Source: Xylanibacter caecicola (GTDB taxonomy: Bacteria > Bacteroidota > Bacteroidia > Bacteroidales > Bacteroidaceae). Taken from it: a stretch of 45,591 bases of DNA. The notes under the pieces are model-generated. The model had not been told where the DNA came from. It ran no database searches and saw nothing but the letters and a program-made list of their open reading frames with translations. The position numbers and the translations under genes were made by a program. Each line of letters starts with the position of its first letter. The first letter of the stretch is position 1. Below, piece after piece: positions 8,626-17,872 of the stretch. The stretch covers positions 1 to 45,591 of the forward strand of contig NZ_JABKKJ010000020.1 of NCBI RefSeq assembly GCF_013166515.1, in the 5' to 3' direction.

Positions 8626-9603
8626 ATGAAAAAGTTCTTTACAATCATCGCGGCTCTCATGTGCGCAGTAGCCATGGACGCAGCCAATCCTTACGACAAT
8701 CCTGATACGCTGGTCGTGTCGCGCGACGGCACCGGCGAGTTCCGCACCATTGACGATGCAGTGGAGGTTTGCCGGGCATTCATGGACTATCACAAGGTTA
8801 TCTACGTAAAGAAAGGCGTTTACAAGGAAAAACTGATAATACCCTCGTGGCTCACGAACATAGAAATATGCGGTGAAGACGCGGAAAACACAATCATCAC
8901 ATACGACGACCACGCCAACATACGCATTCCGGGCACAGACCGCAAGATGGGAACTTTCCGCACATACACGGTAAAGGTGGAAGGCAACGACATCACGTTC
9001 AAGAACATAACGATAGAGAACAACGCCGCACGGCTCGGTCAGGCTGTGGCACTGCACACCGAGGGCGACCGCCTCGTATTCATCAACTGCCGCTTTCTCG
9101 GCAACCAGGACACGATATATACCGGCGTAGGCGGCACACGTCTATACTTCAAGAACTGCTATATAGAGGGAACGACCGACTTTATCTTCGGTCCGTCGAC
9201 AGCATGGTTTGATGGCTGTACCATATACAGCAAGATAAACTCATACGTAACCGCTGCATCCACACCGGCAGACATCGCCTACGGATATGTATTCAACAAC
9301 TGCCGTCTGACGGCAGCACCTGCGGCAGACAAAGTACACCTCGGACGTCCATGGCGGCCATACGCCCACACCCTGTTCATGAACTGCGAACTGGGCGGGC
9401 ATATCGTTCCACGTGGCTGGCACAACTGGGGCAAGACTTCAAATGAACAGACCGCACGTTACATGGAATACAACAACCGCGGCGAAGGTGCCGGCACCGC
9501 ACAGCGTGCGCCATGGAGCCGGCAGCTAACGAAAAAAGAGGCTGCCAAGATAACTATAGCAGAAGTGTTCAAATCGGACAGCAGCTGGATACCGGCAGAA
9601 TAA
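8626..9603 (+). CDS. Secreted pectinesterase (CE8)
   Basis: Pectin methylesterase removes methyl esters from homogalacturonan, preparing it for pectate lyases. The 325-residue protein has a signal peptide of about 20 residues (MKKFFTIIAALMCAVAMDAA), then a right-handed beta-helix. All CE8 signatures are present: Q139 in GQAVAL, Q161 and D162 in FLGNQDTIY, D185 in TTDFIFG, and R241/W243 in HLGRPW. Length is normal for a single-domain bacterial enzyme. It stands alone after rel and is followed by a 22-nt-period repeat array. Its job fits the downstream pectate lyase and SusC/SusD systems. Confidence 0.94.
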   Translation: MKKFFTIIAALMCAVAMDAANPYDNPDTLVVSRDGTGEFRTIDDAVEVCRAFMDYHKVIYVKKGVYKEKLIIPSWLTNIEICGEDAENTIITYDDHANIRIPGTDRKMGTFRTYTVKVEGNDITFKNITIENNAARLGQAVALHTEGDRLVFINCRFLGNQDTIYTGVGGTRLYFKNCYIEGTTDFIFGPSTAWFDGCTIYSKINSYVTAASTPADIAYGYVFNNCRLTAAPAADKVHLGRPWRPYAHTLFMNCELGGHIVPRGWHNWGKTSNEQTARYMEYNNRGEGAGTAQRAPWSRQLTKKEAAKITIAEVFKSDSSWIPAE

Positions 9604-9639
9604 CGGTTACATCCGGCGTTCATACGTGCCTCACGTCAA

Positions 9640-9750
9640 AACAAAGTACGTTATATTACTTTGTAAAGTGCCGCACTTTACAGTCTGATATGCCTTGCTT
9701 TACGCTGTAAAGTGGCATACATAGCACTATAAAGTGGCGCACTTTACAAA
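9640..9750. repeat. Intergenic array with 22-nt period (array 1)
   Basis: The AAAG core recurs with its G at 9646, 9668, 9712 and 9734; the slot at 9690 is degenerate. Units are therefore 22 nt apart. Several units are palindromic: TGTAAAGTGC/GCACTTTACA around 9672, CTTTAC-GCT-GTAAAG at 9698-9712, and TAAAGTG-GCG-CACTTTA at 9730-9746. There is no T-tract, so it is not a plain terminator. It fills most of the gap between two convergent genes. Confidence 0.75.
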
Positions 9751-9913
9751 GCCTGCTATTTTGACATGTTTTTTGTGCAAGAAAAATAAAATGCAAATCC
9801 TTTAAAATGGGGCATACTTATTTTATTATATGATGTTATATAAACCACAGTCACAAGTATCAAAAAGTGCACGGCAATATGTTCATATATATATCCGTTT
9901 CTTTATCAATTTC

Positions 9914-9959
9914 TGCCAAATAATGCCAAATCCTGACAATAGCTGCCAATTCCCGCCAA
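9914..9959 (+). promoter_or_regulatory. Five 10-bp-phased TGCCAA boxes
   Basis: TGCCAA or a close variant starts at 9914, 9924, 9934 (TGACAA), 9944 and 9954 (CGCCAA). The spacing is exactly 10 bp, about one helical turn. The row ends about 20 bp before a -7 box, where a -33 element would sit, so it looks like a protein-binding array controlling that promoter. Confidence 0.55.
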
Positions 9960-9977
9960 CGGACATGCCGGAAGCAT

Positions 9978-9985
9978 TATCTTTG
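9978..9985 (+). promoter_or_regulatory. Putative -7 box for a small RNA
   Basis: TATCTTTG matches TAnnTTTG exactly. No -33 TTTG is present at the right distance; the 10-bp box array occupies that place, which would fit an activator-dependent promoter. No plus-strand gene follows for 1.7 kb. Confidence 0.5.
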
Positions 9986-9990
9986 CACTG

Positions 9991-10048
9991 AAACAGTAGC
10001 AGCCCGCTACTTTACGTGAAGTTCGATGTGATATCGAACTTCGTTTTT
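9991..10048 (+). ncRNA. Candidate small RNA of about 58 nt
   Basis: The predicted transcript starts 5-8 nt after the -7 box at 9978-9985. It holds a first hairpin, AGTAGC-AGCCC-GCTACT (9995-10011), and a second perfect hairpin with T5 at 10018-10048. It ends 7 bp before the 3' end of the convergent hydrolase gene and does not encode a clear peptide. Evidence is promoter plus terminator only; it could instead be a leaderless termination region for the neighbouring genes. Confidence 0.4.
10018..10048 (+). terminator. Rho-independent terminator
   Basis: A 10-bp perfect stem (GAAGTTCGAT at 10018-10027 with ATCGAACTTC at 10033-10042) encloses a 5-nt loop. A G and then T5 (10044-10048) follow on the plus strand. 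On the minus strand the same stem lies just after the hydrolase stop but lacks a T-tract. Confidence 0.8.
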
Positions 10049-10054
10049 AAACGT

Positions 10055-11125
10055 TTATTTGAGATGCTTGTGAAAGAATGCTTCCATTTTGTCGAACGGA
10101 ATTACGGTAAAATTGTCATAAAGGTCCGTATGACTTGCACCCGTAATAATCATCAGTTCCTTGTTGTCGCCCGTCAGTTTCTTGAACGCATCTTCACCGA
10201 AATAACGGGAGTGTGCCTTTTCGCCATGAATGATAAGCACTGCGTTTTCTATCTCGCCGGCACGGCTCATAAGCGGGAAGTTGATGAACGGAATTGCTTC
10301 GGTGGCGTTGCGTCCTTGATTGGAGTTGAGCGAGCGCTCGTGATATCCGCGCGGTGTTTTGTAATAGGCGTGATAGTCTTTAAAAAACTGCGGAGCGTCG
10401 GCAGGCAAAATATCCGGAACACCACCGCCCGGCTTAGGAAAACCATTTCGGAAATCCTCCGTGCGCTGTGCAGCAAGCTTTTTGCGGAGCGCGTTGCGTG
10501 CTTCGGCACTGTCATCGGCATCGAAATAACCGTTGGCATTTACCCGGCTCATGTCATACATCGTGGATGCAACTGTCGCTTTGATGCGTGGGTCGGCTGC
10601 TGCAGCATTGATTGCCAGTCCGCCCCAGCCACAGATACCGATGATGCCGATACGCCCGGGATCTACTTTGTCATTGGTTATAAGGAAATCGACGGCTGCC
10701 GAAAAATCCTCGGTGTTGATATCGGGTGATACCACATAGCGAGGTTCACCACCACTCTCTCCGGTATAAGAAGGGTCGAAAGCAATGGTTAGAAAACCGC
10801 GTTCTGCCATTGTCTGTGCATAAAGTCCTGAGGCTTGTTCCTTGACAGCACCAAACGGTCCGCACACTGCGATTGCCGGCAGTTTGCCTGATGTGGCATT
10901 CTTAGGTACATACATGTCGGCAGCCAGCGTGATGCCATAGCGGTTGGTAAATGTAACTTTGCTGTGATTCACCTTGTCGCTTTTGGGAAACGTCTTATTC
11001 CATACGGTAGTCAAATTAAGATATTCCATATTCTTTTCGTTATTTAAATTACTCGTTCTTTTGCCGGTTGCTCCCGTGATAATTATAGTACATATCACAA
11101 ATAGCGCGATTAATCTCCTGTTCAT
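10055..11125 (-). CDS. Alpha/beta hydrolase, dienelactone-hydrolase-like, probably exported
   Basis: The 356-residue protein has an N-terminal hydrophobic segment (residues 4-20) that looks like a signal peptide; a later start at M33 (position 11029) would give a cytoplasmic form. The fold is shown by the strand-loop AIAVCGPFGAVKEQ, the elbow GICGWGG (residues 163-169), and the late HGEKAHSRYFGEDAF and GASHTDLYDNF motifs that supply acid and histidine. The elbow has Cys165 where most esterases have Ser, as in dienelactone hydrolases, and a Trp two residues later. The substrate is unknown. It is convergent with the pectinesterase and divergent from the truncated SusC. Confidence 0.82.
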   Translation of the reverse strand: MNRRLIALFVICTIIITGATGKRTSNLNNEKNMEYLNLTTVWNKTFPKSDKVNHSKVTFTNRYGITLAADMYVPKNATSGKLPAIAVCGPFGAVKEQASGLYAQTMAERGFLTIAFDPSYTGESGGEPRYVVSPDINTEDFSAAVDFLITNDKVDPGRIGIIGICGWGGLAINAAAADPRIKATVASTMYDMSRVNANGYFDADDSAEARNALRKKLAAQRTEDFRNGFPKPGGGVPDILPADAPQFFKDYHAYYKTPRGYHERSLNSNQGRNATEAIPFINFPLMSRAGEIENAVLIIHGEKAHSRYFGEDAFKKLTGDNKELMIITGASHTDLYDNFTVIPFDKMEAFFHKHLK

Positions 11126-11690
11126 AAATTTGTAGTTATTGAAGTCATCTCAACTTTTATGATGAATAAAAATCTTAACCTTTTATATCTTCTAAATCCA
11201 ATCTTCACCTTTCTTTTTGGTCTGTTTTTACCCTTTCATCGGTCGAGTAGCCCGCTACACTCTCTCTTCAAGTGCAAAAACACCCTCAAAAAATAAAGGC
11301 AAATATTGAATCTCATAAAAGTTTAGATGACTTCATTATATTTTTTTGTATGCTGCAAAATTAATGCGTTATATCTTATAACCCGATACCTGTTTTACGG
11401 ACGTAAGTACCCCGATTACGGATTTTATTATGACATGGAACGACATGATATCAGATTTCTACAGTTAAAGCAAATTAATGAAGAGTATGGTGCTATGTAT
11501 TCACATCAACAGATTAGAATTCTTTTATCAGTTATTTATAGTAAATGTTTAAAATGCTTGTTATAAAGGCTTTGACATATTTTTACAAATCTCAGACACA
11601 ATATTGTAAATAATGTAATATGGAATAATATATCTTTGTGGCGAAAATCAATAACTAATCCATGAATCTAAATATTAAACAACAAATGAT
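11126..11690. other. Intergenic region between hydrolase and truncated SusC
   Basis: This 565-bp AT-rich gap holds divergent regulatory DNA. CAAAATTA at 11356-11363 reads TAATTTTG on the minus strand and could serve the hydrolase, although it is 230 bp away. A GTAGC-CC-GCTAC hairpin lies at 11247-11258. Two short ORFs (11159-11296 and 11327-11566) have no recognisable features and are probably chance. An 11-codon ORF at 11662-11697 overlaps the SusC start. Confidence 0.5.
11631..11638 (+). promoter_or_regulatory. Putative -7 box for truncated SusC
   Basis: TATCTTTG matches TAnnTTTG and lies 52 bp upstream of the SusC ATG. A weak ATTG at about 11603 is the only -33 candidate. Confidence 0.5.
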
Positions 11691-14513
11691 ATGGTAAAAA
11701 TTGCAACAATCTTATTGACCGCTACCATTTTTACGTTCACGTGCGAACCGTCTGTTTTTGCAGCGGTTCAAACCACGCAGCAGGTAAGCCAAAGCCGTGT
11801 GGTTACGGGACAGGTGGTAAATGAAAACAATGAACCTTTGATAGGTGTTACCGTTAAGGTGCCCGGTGGGAAAGAAGGAACTGTTACTGATGTAAACGGA
11901 AAGTTCTCAATGAAAATGCCTGAAGGCAGAAATTCTCTCAGCTTTGAATATATCGGGTACTCAAAACAGACAGTATCGGCAAAAGGAAAGAGAAACCTTG
12001 TCGTCGTGATGAAGGAGACATCGCAACATCTTGACGAGGTTGTGGCAATCGGTTACGGAGTACAACGCAAGTCTCATCTTACAGGCAGTATAGCAAAGGT
12101 TAAGACCGATGACCTTGAAGACCTTACTACTGCTCGCCTTGACGAGGCACTGCAGGGAAAGGCGGCAGGTCTGCAAGTACTTAATCTTACATCTGAATTG
12201 GGTGCCGATCCCGATATCATTGTGCGCGGTACATCATCATTCAGCGCCAGCAGCCAGCCGCTTATTGTTGTCGACGGATATCCTTACGAAGACGGTATCG
12301 ATGCCATAAACCCCGGAGATGTCAAGAATGTAGAGATACTTAAAGATGCTGCCGCATCTGCCATCTACGGTTCGCGTGCTGCCAACGGCGTTATACTGAT
12401 AACGACAAAAAGCGGCGAAGCCAACAAACCACAGTTCTCATTCAAGACAAAATTCGGTACACGTAGTGTTTATAAGTATTATGATATGATGAACACAACG
12501 CAGTATATTAACCGCCGTCTTCAAGATTACGCACTAACGGGACAAACATTAGGAACCGCAGACATCGCACAGTACATACTTGCACAGAACAGAGAGACCG
12601 ACTGGCAGAAAGAGGCCATACAGGACAATCCTTATTATATACAGGGAGATCTGTCTGTAAGTGGCGGTAACAATAGAATGAAATATTACGTATCGGGTGC
12701 GTATAACCATGATATGGGTATTCTTAAGAAGAATTATTATAAGCGCTTTAATGTAAGGGCACGTATTGATGCTGATCTTACGAAGAATATAAAGCTCGGC
12801 GTCAACATTGCCCCAAGTTATACAAAATCTGAACGTCCCGGAACTAACTTCATGGGTTTTGTACGCCAGCCGTCGTGGCTCCCCGCGAAGCATGATGAGT
12901 ATACGGCAGCGATAACAGGGCGCGAAATAGGTGAATATGCCAAAGGTGCACATTTCAGCAACTGCACATATACGGGTATCAATCCCGAGACAGGCGAGGA
13001 GGTGACCGTAAAGGCTACTCCCTGGAACTCGAACAACAGCAACCCTCTATGTACACTGGATAACACTTCGCAGCCAATAGATCAGTACCGTATGCAGCTG
13101 CAAGCATATATGGAGATATTGCTGATGAAAAATCTCAAGTTCAGAACAGCCAACAGCTTCAACTATAACTATCAGGAGTCGACACAATACCGCAATGAGG
13201 GTGCCCGGTCAGACTCAGATCCGAGCCGTGCATATTATTCAAACAGCAAGACGGTGCGTCTTTCATCGGAGAATACGTTTACCTATGATTACCGCTATGA
13301 TGACATCTTTACGCTCAATGCACTGCTTGGTTCGTCTATATATCAGAATACAACTACAAAGGCGGGCATCCTTGGTTTCGATTTTGCCACAGACTTCATA
13401 CACTCATTAAGTGCAGCAGGTCGTATAGACCAGTATGAAGGAAGCGCATTGAGAACGGGAACGTGGAAGAGTGATGACGCCATGGCTTCATTCTATGGTC
13501 GTCTGAACTTCTCGCTTCTTGAACGTTATCTCCTGTCAGGAACGCTTCGTGCCGACGGCAGTTCTAAGTTTGGACAAGACAAACGCTGGGGTTGGTTCCC
13601 GTCGATAGCTGCCGGCTGGCGCATATCGGAAGAACCGTTCATCAAAGGAAAGGTAAAATGGCTCGACCAGTTCAAGTTAAGAGTAAGCTATGGACTTACC
13701 GGAACAAATTCAATATCAAACTATGCGAACACCGACTTGCTTAATTCGGCGCCATACGTGCTCGGTTCCGGAAACGGAACAGTGGTCAACGGCTTTGCCA
13801 ACAACTCCACATCGCTTGGTAACAGATTGCTGCAATGGGAACAGACAGGCGAGTTCAATATCGGTTTCGACCTTTCTATAATCAAGAACCGCATAAATCT
13901 CTCGTTCGATTTCTATAATTCTCAGACAAAGAGTCTTTTATATCAAAAGAGCATAAACAGCGTATCAGGTTACAACAAAGCATGGACAAACGAAGGAAAG
14001 CTTAGAAACCGCGGTATAGAAATAGAATTGAATACCTTTAATATAAAGACAAAACAGTTCAGATGGACCTCATCTGCGAATTTCTCTCTTAACCGCAACA
14101 AACTTCTTGACTTGGGAGGTCCGAAAGAACAGATTACGCTCGGAAGCTACAAGGAGTACTATATAGCACGTGTCGGTGATCCTCTGATACAGTTCTACGG
14201 TTTTAAATCCATCGGAGTTTGGAAAAATCAGGAAGAGATCGACGCCAATCCGCATCATACATCCGACCGTCCCGGCGGTATAAGAGTGCTCGATGCCGAT
14301 AATAACGGTATCATAGACGATAACGATCGTGTGCCGTTGGGCAATCCTTATCCCGACTTTACATGGGGATTTAGCAACGAATTCAAATACAAAAACTTCG
14401 ATTTGTCGTTCCTTTTGCTTTCTATGTTACAATCCAACCGTTTTCCTCATATTAACATAAGTTTAACACAAGTCTATGCCGGGGCAAAAGCGACAGGAGC
14501 AATTGCACGGTGA
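11691..14513 (+). pseudogene. SusC/RagA TonB-dependent transporter, C-terminally truncated
   Basis: SusC proteins are outer-membrane glycan importers paired with SusD. Here residues 1-25 are a signal peptide, about 38-120 a carboxypeptidase-D-regulatory-like domain (NEPLIGVTVKVPG), and about 130-240 the plug (SAIYGSRAANGVILITTKSG). The barrel then continues normally to DFTWGFSNEFKYKNFDLSFL near residue 904-915. After that the sequence stops resembling SusC, and a 25-residue unrelated tail ends in the next gene's DNA. Roughly 80-110 residues with the last beta-strands are missing, and no SusD follows. A barrel without its final strands should not fold, so I call it a pseudogene made by a deletion. 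Confidence 0.85.
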
Positions 14514-15140
14514 ATATAAAAACATCGTGGAACAACAAAGAATATAAGGTAAAGACCGACGGTGACGGCAGATGGGAAACTGATATCTCTACTCCCGTTC
14601 ATGGCGGACCATATATTATAATGCTGTCCGACGGCGACGAACTTACTATCAGCGATGTGATGATAGGCGAGGTGTGGCTGTGTGGCGGACAGTCGAATAT
14701 GGCGATGTTTGTTGGCGGACGGTATGGAGAAGGTATATATGGTAACCTTGATGCGATAATGACCGGCGACAATGAAAATATAAGGATGTTTAGCGAAAAG
14801 GTCAGGCAGAGCAGCACCCCTCTCGATGACTGTGACGGCGGCTGGCTGAAGGCATCGTCGGAAACGGTGCCCGGGTTTTCGGCAGCGGCATATTTTTTTG
14901 CCCGCAAGCTCAATCAGGTGCTTGATGTGCCGGTAGGCATCATCAATTCGAGTTGTGGCGGTTCGCGTGTGGAGTCATGGATGATCAAAGAGAGTCTTGA
15001 GCCTTATGCCGATATGGAGAACATAGTCAAACCTTCCATATTGTACAATGGCATGCTTAGCGCTATAATAGGTTATGGTATAAGAGGATGCCAATTCGGT
15101 AGGACTTCCCGCCTCTTCTTTCAGAACCGATGATTGGTAA
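14471..15140 (+). pseudogene. Sialate O-acetylesterase remnant with 5' and internal deletions
   Basis: The readable part starts near 14480 (GKSDRSNCTVNIKTSWNNK in frame) and continues with GRWETDISTP, ISDVMIGEVWLCGGQSNM and INSSCGGSRVESWM. These are the nucleophile-serine (GGQSNM) and following blocks of the SGNH-type family. It breaks at IIGYGIRG (about 15086). The next bases, in the +1 frame (15087-15140), encode DANSVGLPASSFRTDDW followed by a stop, the usual C-terminus of this family. So the 5' end and most of the second half, including the catalytic Asp/His region, are deleted. The 207-codon ORF from GTG 14510 is only a relic. The intact enzyme would remove acetyl groups from sialic acids on host glycans. 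Confidence 0.85.
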
Positions 15141-15161
15141 AAAATTAAAATACAAAGTAAA

Positions 15162-17447
15162 ATGAATATAAGAACATTATTATTATTGGCAGCCGTTTTC
15201 TGGCTGTTTACGGCTGAGGCAAAGCCGGACAAGAGTATAAAGGCAGTTTTGGACCTTATAGAAAGAGTGACACCGGGATACAGCCGGCAGTTCAAACTTG
15301 AGATAATAGAGGGTGAAACAAACTCGGATGTGTTTGAAGTGGATGGCAACGGCAAAAAGATTGTATTGCGCGGAAGCACCCCCGTGGCTCTGGCGACAGC
15401 ATACAACTGGTATCTTAAGTATACATGCAACGCCCATGTGTCATGGTTCGGCAACCAGTTGAATCTTCCCGAGCAGTTGCCGCAGCCGAAAAACAGGGAG
15501 CGTCGCAAAATCAACGGTAAATACCGTGTATACATGAACTACTGCACCGTGAGCTATACCGCTGCCTATTGGGACTGGGAGCGTTGGCAACGTGAGATTG
15601 ACTACATGGCGATGAACTCGGTGAATATGCCTCTTTTTACTGTTGGGCTTGATGCTATATGGTACAATACACTGCTGAAATACGGTTTCAGCGACACCGA
15701 GGCACGCAGTTTTCTTGCAGGTCCTGGACATGCGGCATGGCAGTGGATGCAGAACATCCAGAGCTATGGAGGTCCTCTTCCAAAGTCGGTTATAGAAGGT
15801 CACTTGGCATTGGGACGCAGGATACTCGGCCGCGAACTTGAGTTGGGCATGCATCCCATACAGCAAGGTTTCTCGGGATATGTGCCGCGTGAGATGAAAA
15901 AGAAGTTTCCAAAAGCCAATATCAAGCAGAAGGGAGGCTGGTGCGGTTTCAAGGGAGCAGCTCAGCTCGATCCTCTCGACCCTCTCTTTGAGGATTTCGG
16001 TATGGCTTTTCTGCAAGAAGAGAAGCGTCTTTTCGGCACTCATGGATTCTATGCCGCCGACCCGTTTCATGAGGGACGTCCGCCGGTAGATACTCCGGAG
16101 TATCTTGGAAACGTAGGTATGAAAATACACGAGCTGTTTCAAAAGTTCGACCCTCAGGGCACATGGGTGATGCAGTCGTGGAGTATCAGAGAGCCGATAG
16201 TGAAGGCTGTGCCCAAGGATAAACTGCTTATACTCGACCTTAAGACTCACGGTTCATCGCGAGAGTCGTTTTGGGGATACCCGTTTGTGGTGGGAACGCT
16301 TCATAACTTCGGTGGGCGTATCAATATGCACGGTGACCTGAGACTGTTGTCTTCAAACCTGTTCAAACGTGCAGAGCGCATTAATCCGGCGGTATGCGGA
16401 AGCGGAATGTTTCCCGAAGCTATAGAGCAGAACCCTGTTTATTACGAACTGGCGTTCGAGGCTCCGTGTCATCAGGACAGCATAAAACTCGACCAATGGC
16501 TTGGCGACTATGCCACCCGACGTTACGGAGTTGTATCTCCTTCTGCCCGGAAAGCGTGGTTGATGCTTCTTGACGGACCTTACCGCAAAGGAACTAACGG
16601 CACCGAGCGCAGCTCTATTGTTGCGGCACGTCCCGCTTTGTATCCCAAAAAGTCGGGTCCCAACCATGGTTTTAAGATATCTTACAATCCAAAGTTGCTT
16701 ATCCGTGCTCAGGAACTGATGCTGAAAGACATGGACAAGATGTCGCATTCAAAGCCTTACCGTTTTGACATAGTAGACTTGCAGCGACAGATAATGACCA
16801 ACCTCGGACAGGTGATACACCGCAGGGCTGCCGACTGTTTCAAGAGTGGAGACCGTGAGGGCTTTGAAATACATTCGGGACGTTTCATCGAGATGCTTGA
16901 AGATTTGGACATGATGTTGCGTACGCGCCCGGAATACAGTTTTGACCGCTGGATTGCCGATGCCAGAAAATGGGGTAAGACTGAGGAGGAGAAAGACCTG
17001 ATGGAACGCGATGCCACCTCGTTGGTGACGATATGGGGTGCAGACGGCGACCCGAGAATATTCGATTATTCATGGCGAGAGTGGTCCGGACTGATAAAGA
17101 ATTTCTACTGTGTGCGCTGGCAGAAGTTTTATGACATGCTCCGGAAGCATCTTGACGAGGGTACCACTTACGATGAGGACAACCTCAAGCTGACTTACGG
17201 CAGAGAGGCGTTTCGTGCCAATGACTTCTACAGCAGTCTGGGTGACTGGGAACTGGACTTTGTTAAGCGCAGCAACAAGGGACGCACGCCCGTGACCGAG
17301 GGCGACGAATGTGAGATAGTGAAAACTCTCTTTCCGAAATATCTTGAATTGTCGAAAGAATATTATGACAAGAACGCCGTAAAACAGAGTGCTCCGAAGT
17401 TGAAAGATACGAACACTTATGAAAATCTTGGCGAGGAGTCGAAATAA
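15162..17447 (+). CDS. Alpha-N-acetylglucosaminidase (GH89)
   Basis: GH89 (NAGLU-like) enzymes remove terminal alpha-linked GlcNAc, for example from gastric-type mucin or heparan fragments. Residues 1-20 form a signal peptide. The N-terminal domain runs to about 115, the catalytic barrel from about 120 to 440, and an all-alpha C-terminal domain from about 445 to 745. The likely acid/base is E304 in ADPFHEGRPP. The likely nucleophile is E419 in MFPEAIEQNPVYYELAFE, which aligns with the PEG-I-QN motif of NAGLU. GTLHNFGG at 378-385 is also typical. The 761-residue length is normal and the gene looks intact, although it sits downstream of two decayed partners. It probably belonged to a mucin-type locus. 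Confidence 0.9.
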   Translation: MNIRTLLLLAAVFWLFTAEAKPDKSIKAVLDLIERVTPGYSRQFKLEIIEGETNSDVFEVDGNGKKIVLRGSTPVALATAYNWYLKYTCNAHVSWFGNQLNLPEQLPQPKNRERRKINGKYRVYMNYCTVSYTAAYWDWERWQREIDYMAMNSVNMPLFTVGLDAIWYNTLLKYGFSDTEARSFLAGPGHAAWQWMQNIQSYGGPLPKSVIEGHLALGRRILGRELELGMHPIQQGFSGYVPREMKKKFPKANIKQKGGWCGFKGAAQLDPLDPLFEDFGMAFLQEEKRLFGTHGFYAADPFHEGRPPVDTPEYLGNVGMKIHELFQKFDPQGTWVMQSWSIREPIVKAVPKDKLLILDLKTHGSSRESFWGYPFVVGTLHNFGGRINMHGDLRLLSSNLFKRAERINPAVCGSGMFPEAIEQNPVYYELAFEAPCHQDSIKLDQWLGDYATRRYGVVSPSARKAWLMLLDGPYRKGTNGTERSSIVAARPALYPKKSGPNHGFKISYNPKLLIRAQELMLKDMDKMSHSKPYRFDIVDLQRQIMTNLGQVIHRRAADCFKSGDREGFEIHSGRFIEMLEDLDMMLRTRPEYSFDRWIADARKWGKTEEEKDLMERDATSLVTIWGADGDPRIFDYSWREWSGLIKNFYCVRWQKFYDMLRKHLDEGTTYDEDNLKLTYGREAFRANDFYSSLGDWELDFVKRSNKGRTPVTEGDECEIVKTLFPKYLELSKEYYDKNAVKQSAPKLKDTNTYENLGEESK

Positions 17448-17577
17448 CATGTATGATGTATGACATGTCACGGCATAGCTGTTTTGGCACATGAAAATGA
17501 CAGTCAGTGAAGCAATGACAAGGCTTGTTGCATGTCATAAATAAACAATCTGTAACTTGTTGATAATCAGTATGGTT

Positions 17578-17665
17578 GTAAAAGACCGTCTTTTAGCTTC
17601 TAAAAGGCGGTCTTTTGCATGCTGAAAGGGCACCTTTTAGAGTGCAAAAGACGGCATATTGGAAA
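17578..17665. repeat. Intergenic array with 22-nt period (array 2)
   Basis: The AAAG core has its G at 17584, 17606, 17628 and 17650, an exact 22-nt period over four units. The first two units pair with each other into a 37-nt hairpin (17580-17616): AAAAGACCG-T-CTTTTAG, loop CTT, CTAAAAG-G-CGGTCTTTT. Only one position is not a Watson-Crick pair, and it is a possible G-U. There is no strong T-tract after the stem. Confidence 0.78.
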
Positions 17666-17828
17666 ACGGGGGCTTTCATGTCTGTTTTCGGCATAGTGTT
17701 TTTGTTCTGTTAGACGGAACTTTTCTGTACGGTTGTCGGGGCGTGTATGACCGTTATGTTGGTGCCGCCGTATGACAGACAAAAGACACTTTTTATTGAA
17801 ATCCTTTCTTAAGTAAAAACAAAAGCAT

Positions 17829-17836
17829 TATATTTG
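17829..17836 (+). promoter_or_regulatory. Putative -7 box for glutamine synthetase
   Basis: TATATTTG matches TAnnTTTG and lies 36 bp upstream of the ATG at 17873. No clear -33 TTTG is present. Confidence 0.5.
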
Positions 17837-17872
17837 TAGGTAGTAATGTAAACCTTAAATCATATCAATGCC

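Larger units (their letters stand above)
17448..17872. other. Intergenic region between GH89 and glutamine synthetase
   Basis: This 425-bp gap holds a 22-nt-period array (17578-17665), then about 150 bp in which I see no gene, then a promoter for the glutamine synthetase gene. Confidence 0.6.

Noticed and set aside
9406..9416. GTTCCACGTGG, similar to the core of a parS site
   Set aside because: Only the left half matches the 16-bp parS consensus. It lies inside the pectinesterase codons for IVPRGWHN, which are conserved for protein reasons.
9995..11258. Similar GTAGC hairpins on both sides of the hydrolase gene (9995-10011 and 11247-11258)
   Set aside because: The shared part is only about 11 nt and easily arises by chance; not enough to call a mobile unit.
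11159..11296. 45-codon hydrophobic ORF (MMNKNLNLLYLLNPIFTFLF)
   Set aside because: Hydrophobicity follows from a pyrimidine-rich tract; no operon context or promoter.
11327..11566. 79-codon ORF between the hydrolase and SusC
   Set aside because: AT-rich, no domain or signal pattern, and it overlaps a region where regulatory DNA is expected.
11662..11697. 11-codon ORF overlapping the SusC start
   Set aside because: May be a remnant of an earlier SusC N-terminus or chance; nothing supports a regulatory leader peptide.
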